A stretch of DNA of 64,000 nucleotides, from the NCBI RefSeq assembly GCF_014529535.1, contig NW_023503307.1, forward strand, positions 1,171,739-1,235,738, written 5' to 3'. Below, piece by piece: positions 23,901 through 36,316 of this stretch. The translations under genes were made by a program, and so were the position numbers. The notes under the pieces were generated by a model. That model searched no databases. It worked only from the letters and a program-made list of their open reading frames with translations, and was not told the origin of the DNA. Every line of letters starts with the position of its first letter. The stretch's first letter is position 1. This DNA comes from Bradysia coprophila (Eukaryota > Arthropoda > Insecta > Diptera > Sciaridae).

Positions 23901-26900
23901 ATGTGTCAGGCGTTGAACTTCTCATGAATAACCATCAAAGCTTAAAGGCAGAAATCGACACTCGCGAAGACAATTTCTCGACCTGTTTGACATTGGGCAA
24001 AGAGCTGTTGGCCAGAAATCACTATGCAACAACCGAAATCAAGGATCGTCTATTACAACTGACCAATACTAGAAACGCATTGCTTCATCGTTGGGAAGAG
24101 CGTTGGGAGAATTTACAATTGAGTAAGTTCAATGCGAAAGAATAACCAATGTCGTTTGTCTAATGTAAATTTTGCTTTCCTTTCTCAGTTCTCGAAGTCT
24201 ATCAATTTGCTCGCGATGCTGCTGTTGCCGAAGCCTGGCTTATCGCCCAAGAACCATATTTAATGTCAACGGAATTGGGTCACACAATCGATGAAGTTGA
24301 AAATCTGATCAAGAAACACGAAGCCTTTGAGAAGTCCGCTGCCGCGCAAGAGGAAAGATTTAGCGCTTTGCAACGATTAACTACGGTAAGTTCGTGGACA
24401 TTTAAAATTTATATCTGCCGCCGAATGAAATTTTAATTCTTCAATCGTTACATTGTCCACAGTTTGAGCTCAAAGAAATGAAACGACGACAAGACGCTGC
24501 CGAGGAAGTCGAACGAAAACGTCTACAAGCCGAAAATGAAGCAAAGGCTGCCGCCGAAGCCCAAGCCGAAGCTGCTCGACGAGCTGAATCGAAAGATTCA
24601 GCCGATGCATCGTCACCGCACCGGGAACACGAAGCAGGTAATTGTTACGACGAAAATTGTTAGAATCGACAAAATGGTTGGGAAAACTAATCATTGGTTG
24701 AACTTGGAACTTTGTCCCACTGTATGCGGAGCACACGATTGTTGCAATTGATTTAAAGAGCGAAATCCCGAAACGGGACGGTGTTTTCTTTTATTCGAAT
24801 CGTGTTTGTGTTGCTTAGTGGTACATCGAGACAAGTTGGTGGTAACGCACAGAGGGTTGTGAGACATTTTTCTTTTCTTTTTTCTAAATTTGGTTTTTGG
24901 TTCATTTAGACTTTTAAACAAAATGCATTGAAGTAATAAACTAACGATTTATTTTTCGTTATTTTCACGCTGCCCACTTATGTCACTCATTTTTAAATCA
25001 AAAAAACAACTTTTTTACAAACCAAAAAAAAATAATTTTTGCATAAAAAGTCACAATGAGAGCTGCTTCACCTATAGCTGAGAGACCTATCTCTCAAACA
25101 GGTATTTTATTCTGTCACAAACTATTTTCTTTTGCGATTTGGTTGATTGTGAAAAAAACATTAGCAAACAATTGCAAACAGCGAGCTTTATACGTCATTC
25201 TATCAAGGTCTAATATTTGATTGAAATGATTCTCAAAAGATTCCCTAAAATGACCTAAAATTTTGTGAATACGTTCTCACATATTAGGCCTTGTATCACA
25301 CATGGGAAAATTCGTTCCACACTTGGCAATATTCATTCGTTACTCATTGTTGTAGAATGAATATTCCCAAGTTTGGAATGAATTTTTCCGCGTGTACAAT
25401 GAATGACGCTTTATGGGAAGAAGGCTACCTATTACATTTTGAGTGGTGTTTTGTCTACAAAAATTTACACATTTTTGAAGTATTTAATATAAAAGTTTTT
25501 GATGTTGTCGCATAATTGTTTTTGCTTGTACCGCTTGTACATACAATAGGAACTTGCTTGAAATGCTTTAGAAAATCAACATTAGCTGCATGTTTTACAA
25601 CGTAGAATGTAGAATTAATTTGCTTTAAAAAAACAAAAAAAGTCCCCGCTCACATGTTAATCGATTCGGTTTTCACGTTGTGTTCTTCGTGAACATTTTT
25701 ATAATCTCATAGTCTCCAGAACGTCGCGTCGTCATCGTTTTATTGATTCCATATCTACAATCAAATAGGCAACTATAAATTCTGTGAAGAGGAATGCAAA
25801 CATTTAACAAAAATGAGAGCTTTTCTCAATCGAACGGCAAATTGATGCCCATTATTATGAATAGAATTAAAATTGCTTGGTTCGGGTGACGTGATTTATC
25901 GATTTGAATCTGCATTCATTGTCAAAGCTGATTTAAATATTTCACGAATGAAACACAGTTGGAATATGCTGAGGTGTCGACCGTGTCGAACAAAAGAGCT
26001 TTTCAATTTTTGTTTGCTTCTATGGAACGTCCATATTGTCATAATATACGGGTTTCTGTTGTTGTTCTTCTTCGTTCCATTGCTTCTTTAATTACATCAC
26101 AGCAACGATGTCAATTTCGTGCTTGGTAAACTTGAACATTTGCATAATCGACCGGATTTTATTATTTGCATGTTTAGTGGACTTTAAGTTTTTAATATTC
26201 GTAGAAGTTAGACTGCATGATAAACGTAAATTTTGTTTTTCTAAGAGCATGAACCAAAACCTATACCTGCCAAAAGGCAGTCAATCGAACCGGTGCGCCA
26301 AAGTATTTCGCCCAAACAAGGAAGTGCAACCCCACGTAAGTATTTGATTTTTCGTAGATATGCGGTTTTTAGTTTCCTTCGATTTTTTGTTGTTCTTATG
26401 GTTTACGAGTTTGATGGTTTTTATGACGACTACGAGACAGCGGTATTTCGTTTATGGTTTTTCTTTTAACCGACAACGACTGGTGGAATTAAAATTGACC
26501 GTATCTAAATATTTGGAAATATTGTCACCAGGGCGGGATAAGTATTCGTCCTTTGCAATGAACCTTACAGCCCAGATTTTAACGGTCATTCTCCAGAAAA
26601 AATTGCAATGTCATACTTTCTCTGTGCTCTTCATTTTCCCAGCGTCCTGGGCCGAGCTCACTTTACCAATACTCTAATCCGCCTCTTATTTTCACACGAC
26701 GATGAGGGCATCCCTCACTTGTTGGTGAATACGAAATTGAAATTGGGAAATTGAAAATCTCTAAAGTGAAGAACGAAGGTCGCCGGCCGTCAACGAATTC
26801 TTCAGATTCGTGTAAATTGTCGGAATTAATGTGATGTTCTAAACAGGCCCGGAATGGTCATATTGAATTCTTCAACTTTTGTATGAAAGTTTAAATTTTT

Positions 26901-29900
26901 GATATTTGTTTAAATATACATCGAAATCGTGGGCGCAAAAGAAGTTAAGAACTTGTGCTGCTTAAGAGCCAAAAACATCCAGTAGTGCAGTCGCTAAATT
27001 CAAACGTTTACAAGGCATCAACTGATTTAATGTCTCCTAAAAGAACTTCATAATGGATTATTACTAGCAGAGGCCGACGATTATCGAGTTACAATACATT
27101 TAAAAGTGTTGTTGGGAGCGATTGAAACAGTTCATGCATTGTAAAAGTTTCTATGTAAAATTGAGATAGAAGAATGAATTAACCTGTTACAGACGGCAAG
27201 CATATGACCAGTATTATTATCAGGTCTATTACTTCCATATATCAAAGTATTAATCTGTTGATTTCAAATCTTGTACTTCAATTTTTTTAAACATGCATTT
27301 TACTATGTAAAGGGACCATATTACCCATTATTTTTCGTTGTCGTTATCGATAACAGGTGAATAGGCGTATGTGACAGGTTAAACAGCTCCAACCGTACAT
27401 CAGTTGAATATTTTGTTACCGATACCGTTTCGTAATCGTTTGAAGAAATTCCATCAAAGTCTTTAGAAAATTGTTTGCTCCAATGCACTCGTAGTATTTT
27501 GATTTTTGAAAACATTTTACTAATACCATTGTACAACAAATTAATTTTTGATTATTTTTTATCTGCAGTCATGAACACCTATAAGTTCCGTCGTGTCAAT
27601 CAATCTCTTATTTTTGTTCAGTCCACTTTTGTTCCACACATAAATATCTTGGGACTCAAAATACACGTGTAAAACACCTGTGAATGTGTGTAACAAAGTG
27701 GACTGAACAAATAAAGGAGATTCATAGGACGACGCATCTTTTATATGTTCATAACTGTATACCAATTATTTATCGATAGTTGTTTTTCATTCGAATCTTT
27801 TTTTTACTTTTATTTTTTGCATACGTACATTCATTGCATTGCTCGTCCTTCGTCATCCCTAAAACAAAAACACATATACATATTCCATCCTTATGATATA
27901 ATTTGAACCAACACACAATTGTAAACCAAAAAAAAAACAAATTACCTAACCGATCGAACCACGACACAAAAAATCACCCCAAAATGCATCATAAACCAAA
28001 AAACAAAATCACAAAAAAATCAGCGAGTGGTTCCGACCGACGCTCTATACCAATGTCACCAACAACACCATCAAATACTGGATCATTAAAAATTGGTAGG
28101 CCACGATCTCGATCAAAGAGTCCATTCCGTAGTTTCCGATGGAAACGCGGCTCTACGTCACGTGCTGCTGATTCTGACGATGAAGCAGGTAAAATTAATT
28201 TTGTTTTTCTTTTAAGGCGTTTTTTTTAGTATCGAAAGTTCGTCAACTCAATCACATTATAACCTGAGTAATTTTGAATTTTTTTATTTGTTTTTTAAAT
28301 CAGCGTTTTTCCAATATGTTTGACTATATTAGACTGTTTTATCGTTGCTTATCGTTGGAGAATTTTATTTATTTATTTGTTTTAATGCATGATCGATATT
28401 AGTATAAGAACAAAACGATAATTTATTATCGTTTCGAATAGTTGGATGTATCATTGATTTTATTGATATTGTAAATTTGTTCGTTTTATTTTTTTGAGAC
28501 AAAACACCATTTTTTAATATTTTTCTTTTGAAATTTGACTAGTCATACACACGCCTTCTATTTCCGGATATAAAACATTTGCGGTGTATACAAAACACAT
28601 ATATGATAGCATACATGCATCAGCTAGACATTTCTTTATGACGTTCATAATTTCCATTTGCTTCCATTAAAACGTTCAAATACACCTTCTAATGTGGGCG
28701 AACTAGAGAAACGTTTATCAGAAAAGAAATCGTCGTTAGCGTTCATATTGTTCGATTTAAAGACAACAACAACAACAACAAATAAGTTTGTTTTTATCTA
28801 TCCAACGACAATATTTACCGAAGGAAGTAAATGTAAATGATAAACAATGTATGCCGATATTGTATACAATGTAAAGGTCGTCGTATTTAAGCGGGGCATC
28901 GATTCCAATCCAATGCGGTTTTTCGCTTTGATGAATGGTAATCATTTTGTCGAATAGAATTGGATTAGGGCTTTGATGGTTTCATTTGTTTTGCGTTCCA
29001 TACACATAAGTTTTGGTGTGAATTTAATTTGGGACGGTCGGATAATGAATGAGTAAATTGATAAGGGGTGACAGGGGAAGTTTATTAGAAAAATTCGAAA
29101 TTAGATTACCAGCACTGGCTTCACTGATGTGTTCTGTTCAGTGTGTGGTATTATAATTGGCTGCACATATATGCTAATAATACCCACGACCTTTATTGAT
29201 CACATTACGTCAAAGAGATTGGCCAATTTTCTTTCACAATTTATCGACAATTAATCCATATGCTCCATTCAAAGACACGATCCATTATAACACAAGTTGT
29301 TTCGTATTTGTATGATCATGACGATGTAACTAAACAAAGAAAAAAATGGGTACCGAAGGTTCGAAACGAGTGCGCCCTAACCGTCACAAGACGCACAAGA
29401 AACCGTAGAGAGTAATTTTTTTTTATTAAAAAACAATCGACAAAATGTTCACAAAATACCTTCCCCCCACTATCGAGACACGGTCATTAAGAATTATTTT
29501 CAAATGTGTTTAGATCGGCCGAGCTCTGGTGGAGATGCTGATGTTGAAGGTACACTTACACGTAAACACGAATGGGAACACACAACAAAGAAAGCATCGA
29601 ACCGATCATGGGATAAGGTAATGTGTTGCACCCACAACGACTTATTTGTTTTCGAATTCGGGATAGAAGCACAAACCAATAACGAACTCTATTCAATTAC
29701 AGGTTTATGTTGTTGCACGCGGTGCCCGTTTGACATTCTACAAAGATCAAAAAGCCAGTAAAGCTGTCCCAGAGTCCACGTTCCGTGGCGAGCCACCATT
29801 GATATTAGAAGGTGCATCGGTCGATGTAGCAACAGATTACACGAAAAAGAAGCATGTGTTTAGAATCAAGTAAGTTTGCGTGGACATTCTCGCTGGATGA

Positions 29901-30124
29901 ATGGAACTCTCATGGCAATTTTGTTTCTTTGTATTAGGTTATCGAACGGAGCCGAATTCTTATTGCAAGCGCATGATGATTCTGAAATGAATCAATGGGT
30001 GGGAGCATTACAAGCACAGTGTCAAACTGGCGGCGGTGGCGGCAGCAGATCGATGACCCTACCTGCTTCATCACAAAAGGATGAGACCAAAAGGAAGTCG
30101 TTCTTTACGCTAAAGAAAAAGTAA
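17978..30124 (+). CDS. beta-Spec: Beta-spectrin
   Basis: Complete beta-spectrin, the plasma-membrane skeleton subunit that pairs with alpha-spectrin and binds F-actin, ankyrin and lipids. Coding exons: 17978-18113, 18204-24122, 24189-24385, 24463-24637, 28024-28188, 29514-29617, 29703-29869, 29938-30124. All joins keep frame with GT-AG sites, giving 2349 aa (2294 without exon 5; I recall 2291 for the Drosophila protein). The start [17 protein letters not shown] is the conserved fly N-terminus. Then come two calponin-homology domains (about residues 50-275; actin binding), 16 full spectrin repeats plus a partial seventeenth, a charged linker, a PH domain (about 2209-2320; [10 protein letters not shown]...NRSWDKVYV) and the conserved tail FFTLKKK. 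Most repeats sit in one 5.9-kb exon. CH2 reads AEKLGL where I remember one more residue. Intron retention after exon 4 would add GNCYDENC and stop. Confidence 0.97.
25294..25401. repeat. Foldback element in spectrin intron 4
   Basis: acatgggaaaattcgttcca...atattcattc on the left is complemented by gaatgaatattcccaagttt...gaatttttccgcgtg on the right. Arms are about 40 bp with a short loop. Confidence 0.6.
27563..27758. mobile_element. Foldback MITE in spectrin intron 4
   Basis: Left-arm segments ctgcagtcatgaac, aatctcttatttttgttc and gttcagtccacttttgtt are mirrored by acaaagtggactgaac, ggagattcatagg and gttcataactg on the right. About 196 bp and non-coding. Confidence 0.6.
28024..28188 (+). 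CDS. beta-Spec: Candidate cassette exon of beta-spectrin (55 codons)
   Basis: A 165-nt exon in phase 1 at both ends, so it can be skipped without changing frame. It begins cgagtggt after aatcag and ends gaagcag|gtaaaa. The encoded segment is Ser/Arg/Lys-rich ([19 protein letters not shown]) and ends in acidic DSDDEAG. It sits in the linker between the last spectrin repeat and the PH domain, where vertebrate beta-spectrins also vary by splicing. The basic-aromatic patch might bind membrane or be phosphorylated at the SP sites (inference). The total without it matches the usual fly length. Confidence 0.7.
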
Positions 30125-31003
30125 ATATTTTTTTCGTCCTTTATTATTTCACTTTTAGACAATTTAGTTTTGTCTCCATTAGCTTCACTGTCCATTAATT
30201 TTTAGTTTTTGTGTTTGATCATCACGATATCGTGGGTTTTTTTCGGTTTCATTTTTATTTTGTTAACGAAAGATGCTGGGCCAGCGTAGCTGCCACTAAA
30301 AATTTACGTTTGTGGATGTTGAATGTACTGACAAATAGATTTTCTGAGGAGATGCAAAAAAAAAGATTCGCAAACCGTCAGAATCTGTAAATTGTGTTGA
30401 TAGTTTTCGTTGATGTTCATTTACACCGATATGCGAAATACGAACTTCACACTGGTCGTAGATGAGTTGAATCGTACAGCATTATCTCGCATTTTTTTCA
30501 TGTCGAACTTTCAAGTAATGTCCGATTAGAGATGCTGTTTCGGTCCTCCTAAATTCCCCGAGATGTTTATAAAATTCCCCAAATTTCCATCAATTTCATG
30601 GATCGTAGATTTACGACAGTTGGTGAAAGTTTCTGAAATCTCAGTGATACTTTTTAGAACTAATTCTATAAGTTTATTGACATTGACGATCAATAGAACA
30701 TCTAAAAATCGTGTAAAATCGAAGATATGGGTCCGTCATTTTGTAATTGTTTTATCGGCGACTGTAAGTTTCGAAGTATAGAACAGGCAACTTATAAAAA
30801 ATCGGTGTATTTTGGAGGCTGGTCGTAGAACCATTTTTTGTTCAGAATAACATTGTACGGCGAATAAGAATAAATTGTTTGATTGACCTTGCTTAATTGA
30901 CCCTTTTCAATATACAGTAAATTAATGTCAGTACAAACAACTAGACACTTTTTGTTTTGCGAATAGAAAGCATGTTCAACCACATTGCACTGCTTTAGGG
31001 GTG

Positions 31004-31484
31004 CAAAACATCTGGGCGCTGATTCTCGGGAATTTAAGAATTCGTAACTTGACAGTTATCACCTTAACACTTTGCCGGTTACTGTGACTTGTCGACTTTA
31101 GGCACCCTGGAAATCAGTAAAGGTGTCGAGGAATACCTACAAATAAATTCTAAAAATCAAAAATTAAATTTTAGATTTTTTAAATTTTATTTGGGGGTAA
31201 CCCTCGACTCCTTTACTACTTTCTAGGGTGTCTTAAGTTCCAGCGTGCGCATTATTGTGCAATGTGTTAATGCTAAGCGTGGTCCATACAGTTCTAAACT
31301 TTAAATGTGACAACTGTCACGTTAGGAATTCCTAAATTCAGAGAATCGGCTCCAGGACCTCGATTCTTATACGTTCGTAACTTTAAGAATTCGTAACTTG
31401 ACAGTTTACATGAGATTTTATACACTGCGAGCTTACGAATATTTGAAGCTACGAACGCAAGAGAAGCGAGGCCCAGATGTTTTT
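31004..31484. mobile_element. Composite foldback element carrying an inserted MITE
   Basis: aaaacatctgggcgc near the left edge is mirrored by gaggcccagatgttttt at the right. An inner pair, gattctcgggaatttaagaa and its approximate complement at about 31314-31350, brackets MITE A copy 3. The block aagaattcgtaacttgacag occurs directly at 31037 and again near 31385, implying duplication. Confidence 0.6.
31064..31270. mobile_element. TTAA-flanked foldback MITE, family A copy 3
   Basis: Begins TTAACACTTTGCCGGTTA and ends TGTGTTAA, 207 bp. It shares arms (cttgtcgactttaggcaccc) and the degenerate core cctacaaataaattctaa with the copies at 1407 and 5163. It is inserted inside another foldback. Confidence 0.75.
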
Positions 31485-31975
31485 CCATTTAGAGCCACAA
31501 TTAGATTGATTAATTTTTGTCACTTTTTTGGTTCATTAACATCCCCATCATTTTTTCGTTCATTGTGTGCGGCTTTTTGAATTTCAATTTGTTGATTTGT
31601 ACCAATTCGGCCCATGATATATTTAACAAGCACATTATTGGCATCCAACTAACACACAAAAATACACACGCCCATCACACACCCATTTTGTATTTTGGTT
31701 TAAACTTTTACGTTTCATTTTAATATACGCAACCATAATATACGCAACAAATCAAAAATTTAATTCAAAAACAAATTCTAACAAAAGTATCAAAATTTCT
31801 TTTATTTTCAGTTAAAAAAAATTATAAAAAAATAAAAAAAAGAAAAAAAAAACAGAAACCAACACCCTAAAATCCTAAAAGTTAAAAAAATTTAATTAAT
31901 TTCATAAGAGAAACAAAAATCTTTTCAAATCACAACAAAAATTATATAAAAAAAAATATTTGTAATTAATTTCTA

Positions 31976-31995
31976 AGAGAGAGAGAGAGAGAGAG
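31976..31995 (+). repeat. (GA)n microsatellite
   Basis: An uninterrupted AG dinucleotide run of about 20 nt in AT-rich DNA. Confidence 0.8.
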
Positions 31996-34900
31996 GAAAA
32001 TGTCCGATCAATCGGACCAAACAAAAGGCAGATGTTTTAATTTTAATGCATTGTGACACACAAACACGCCACGCAGAAAAGTTCAGATATTTGAAAGAGA
32101 AAAAAATTTACGAAACACAAACAAAGAACATAAATGGAACGTTAAATGGACGGTTTAGCTTATGCAATTTTTTGCGAATTTATAAAAAATTGCTTTAAGG
32201 TATCGCAGTTGAAAATGTTTGAAAAAGAACCAATGTAAGAGAAAGAAAAAAATTGATGAAATTTCAATTGATTTGTTCAAGTAAATTACACAAAAGAACG
32301 ACATAGAATTCTCAATGCATAACCATCCGTGTTCGTTCGTGTCCCGAATATATCAAACTCAGGTCTTTTTAAACAAAGTGTTCGAATTAGCAAAAACACA
32401 AACGGTAGTTACATGAAGTACAATTTCACCCAAACAATATTCCCAATACACCAATCCTTCGACGAATGCAAAAACATTCATTTTTCATCTCGTTTAAAAC
32501 TCTCATTTAAAACCGGAATCAATTTATTATCAACCGGAGTTTCGAGTTGATACTGCTCGTGAAAATTGTGATAGTAACTAGTAAATGATTCGAGACACGC
32601 GAACAACTCACAATGTATATGGATCGGTGTCTTTTATTTTAAATATTTTAATATCGTACAGATCAACCGGATCACCCATATAAAATAGGAAATCGATCGT
32701 CTAGAAAATGAATAACGGGAATTTATGTTGGAATTCGGTTGGATGTTGGAATTTTCTCTCTTGGTGAAAGATTTTTCTTCAATAAAGTGAAGAGAAAATT
32801 CAGTGGTTAAGACGCCAGGAGAATAATGTGCACAGAGATAAAATCGAAAGAACAAAACGAAGGATGAATTTGCTATGATTTCGTTTAATTAGGTAGATTT
32901 TATTGGCACCATTTTTTTTTCGTCTGAAAAAGAAAACATTTTTTTCTCGTACATTGCGTAAAATTAAAATTTTTACCTTTTCACAACACAAAGAACACAT
33001 TTTTCAATTTTATAAAAATCTTCTCCGATTTCCTTTTATTTCGTTTCCTTACATTTTATTGTAACTCGGTAAAAATGCTTTTATTCTGCAAATATGTCAG
33101 CTAAAAATGAATACATATTCAAATCCCGGTAATTAAATTTAAAAAAATAATAAAAAAAATTCAAAAAACAAAAAGTTAAAAAAATATGAAATTTTGAAAC
33201 AAAATTATTTGACTTTAAAAAAGGAATCATTGAAAACTTGTTTTTATTTTTCTAACGCTAAAAATTTAATATTTTTAAGATACGTAAGTTAATAAGAGGA
33301 AAATAATTAAAAAAAATTTTTTGACTTAGTGTTCAAACAAAACAAAACAAAAAAAATATGAAATGAAAAATGGAAAACAAAAAAGTAAATGTTTTAAAAA
33401 TAATATATTTTATTAAAATAATAAATTAAGTAGATAAAAAACCAACACAAAAAAACTACCATCACATGTACCGGACTTGGATTTCGACTCGCCGCTATTA
33501 ATTGCAATAAAAAAAAACTTTTTGATTCTAAACAATGTGATGAAAAATTATTGGCACAGGGCGCCACCAGTTTTTTTATTATTTTTATTTTTTATTTAAA
33601 AAATATTTCTAAGTCAACAGCATTAATATAGAAGATATTCTCTACGCGCAATATAAATTTAACTGAATTGAACTGATTTTAGTTTTAACTTGTAAAAGGA
33701 AAGAATTTAAAAAAAGAAAGAAAAAAAACATTCCAGTCGAACTCTCCTCCTACCAGTTTTTTGTTTCGCTTCTCTTATAAAACGAAATTTTTATTATTAT
33801 TTTTTGATGATAAATCAATTTTAGTCATTTTTTATTGGTGGGTTAAAATTAAACAAAAATAAAATTTTGGAATGTGTTTGATGTGAAAGTTTATTAACTA
33901 TAAATATTCCGACACGACTTCTATTTTCCGCAGTGATTTGATGTCCGAAACGGAATTACATGATTGATGTCACAAATATTCGCAGCTAAATCCAGTGTGT
34001 CCAATCCGACCAAAGTCCAGGTCTGTGTACAGAAGAGGATTTATCGTTTCGAAATTATTTATTTCTTATTATTACTTTGTAGTATTTTTTTTTCTTTACT
34101 TTTGTTTTCTTTGAGATATAAAAAACCAATTAAATTGCCAATTTATAAAATGCAAACAAAAACTTTGAAATGAATTAAAATAATTTTTAATTTTTAATTA
34201 GCATCATATTGTATGGATTTCAATTATACATATTCATCGAAAATAAATAACTGTAATGATTTTTCTGCCAGGCTGCTAAGTAAATAAAAAATTTAAAATA
34301 AAATAAAAAAAAATTAAAAAATTAAATTATCTTTAAAAAAAATCTACAAAAAAAGTCTAATTAACAAAACATTGATTGCGTATAATTAATTTATAGATTG
34401 TTGTTTGGCTTTAAAGAAGAGAAAGGAAAAAAATGAATATCGAGAAAAATTTTACTTTTATTTTAATTTTTTGTCGAAGTAAAACAATGAGTTCATTCTG
34501 TTCATTCTGCGAGAGAGAAAAAATTGTGTAACGAATTTTCAAAAAAAAAAACATTTATACTCTGCTACATATATCCTCCCTATTTATGGAACACAAATTG
34601 TTACACACCCAATAACAAAAAAAAAACTTTATTAAACCAATGGTGAATTAGTAAAGAAAAGAAATTTCATTCGATGAACAACTAATTACAAAATGTTTCG
34701 ACATAAAATTAGATAAAGAAAAAAAATGAATAAAATAGCCACTCCATTATCTTCTAAATATTAACTGATATCCCCCCCTATAGATGAATAAAAATTATAA
34801 ACAAAAAAAAATTACAAATGAAGAGTAATAAAAAAAATTCAATGTTATTTCAAATTAATCATAAGCATAAAAGAGATATTTCGAAATGAATGAAGAAGAC

Positions 34901-35036
34901 GAAAAATAAATTAAAAGAAGAAGAAAAAATAATGAAAGAATAAAAAAAAGATTTAAGAAAAGAAGTAAGAATCAATATTAGGATTTTATTTGTCTTTGAA
35001 ATATGATATAAAATCTATTATAAAAATTATAAATTT

Positions 35037-35042
35037 AATAAA
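35037..35042 (+). promoter_or_regulatory. Candidate distal poly(A) signal
   Basis: AATAAA at the 3' edge of the A-rich block; composition changes just after it. It would define a roughly 4.9-kb spectrin 3' UTR if used. Confidence 0.25.
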
Positions 35043-35417
35043 TGCTTCTTATATGTAAAGACAACCAGCTCTCTTTCAGTATTTCCATTATACATACAAC
35101 CTTGAAATTACCATTTGAAAAACGTTGCGTTACTGTTTGGATTGACTCATTTAACGAGCCATCTTTGTCTTCTCTATATTGAGGTCTTGCAGAGCTATTC
35201 TTACTTGTGAGTCATTTTTATCGATTGATTTTTCGGACTGAAGACATTTTACATCTTTTTATCGTGAAGCAACTGGTAAGTTGCGTTTACATCGCATATG
35301 CATTGTCATAACAAAAGAGTAAATCCAGGCAGTAGCGATTCATTTTTTTGATGTCAAATAAGCGACCAGACACACTGTATGAAAATGTACTCAAATGAAC
35401 ACTGGCATAGTAAAAAG

Positions 35418-35550
35418 TTATCGGTAGTTTTGAATATTTTTATCGGTACTTGGGAATTTCGCTATCGGTACTTTATTATTTTTTATCGGTACCGTGTTTA
35501 TCGGTCATTTATTATTTTTTATCGGTAGTTTTGAATTAATTCATCGGTAG
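35418..35550 (+). repeat. Third GGTA array, most regular copy
   Basis: TATCGGTAG/TATCGGTAC recurs seven times, mostly at about 21-22 nt spacing, with AT-rich spacers such as tttattatttttt used twice. It is tidier than the arrays at 3830 and 6640 and suggests the ancestral unit was about 21-22 bp. Confidence 0.7.
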
Positions 35551-36091
35551 AATATAATATCCCTTTTCCTTTAATAGGACAAAATCAGTATATTTAAGTG
35601 TGAATTTGTGAAATCTTCAACAAATCGAAATTGAAGCAATCTCCGACTTTAATGGTCAAATCGTTTAGGCTTCAGGCTATGATATGAGTGAAACATTGAT
35701 TCGAAATAACAGGTGAGTTATATGTGTAGATGCTGCCATAGTTCTATGAAGGTAGAGAAAAAAAGACTTTTCAGAAAAATCTTGCTCAATTTCTTAGAAA
35801 CGGAGAAAGATTTCGCACATATCTGTATCAAACCCCATCAGTTGAGGTTGTTACATAAACAATCATTTGCCTGCCCTATTATTAATGACTCTCTAAGGAA
35901 AGAAGCAGGTACCGACCCGTCTTGTTCGCGACACCAGTTACGTAGCTAGTTAGTTTGTGGTGATTTAAGGTCTCAAAGATCTCCTTTTTCGCAGATTTCG
36001 TGGAGCCACTCGAGTTGCCAAAACTTATATGATCTAGAACACACTAAAATGGGGCCTACGATTATGAAATGTTTGACTAAATTTTACCAAA

Positions 36092-36316
36092 GAATCATAA
36101 AACTTATTGACATATTCCTGGCCAAGATATTCTTTAAATCGATTTTTCACCATGAAGCCATGATGGCTCATTTTTGGTCAAATGGAGAAAAACGTAGACC
36201 ACGACCAGATCTACATTTTTCTCCATTTGGCCGAAAATGAGCCATCATGGCTTCATGGTGAAAAATCGATTTAAAGAATGTCTTGGCCAGGAATATGTCA
36301 GTAAGTTTTATGATTC
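36092..36316. mobile_element. Foldback MITE, family B copy 2
   Basis: A nearly perfect palindrome of 225 bp. gaatcataaaactta...cttggccaagatattcttt... is mirrored to the right and ends aagttttatgattc. Arms of about 105 bp flank a short centre. It matches the element at 1796-2010. The better-preserved arms suggest a younger insertion. Confidence 0.8.

Larger units (their letters stand above)
24638..28023 (+). other. Large beta-spectrin intron 4
   Basis: A 3.4-kb intron between the repeat-17 linker exon and the extra exon. The donor is gtaatt. The acceptor (aaaaaaatcag) has a very weak pyrimidine tract, consistent with regulated use of the next exon. It holds the foldbacks at 25294-25401 and 27563-27758. 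No other convincing exon seen. Confidence 0.6.

Noticed and set aside
18016-24000. Many open frames on both strands across the spectrin exon
   Set aside because: They are shadows of the long beta-spectrin exon, which has clear family identity throughout.
28658-28780. Protein-like frame ([18 protein letters not shown]) in beta-spectrin intron 5, considered as another alternative exon
   Set aside because: No acceptor AG joins in the required phase without meeting a stop, and no donor follows before the ACA repeat.
36049-36240. 63-codon frame
   Set aside because: It is the arm of a foldback MITE; the same peptide appears on the opposite strand of the copy at 1796-2010.
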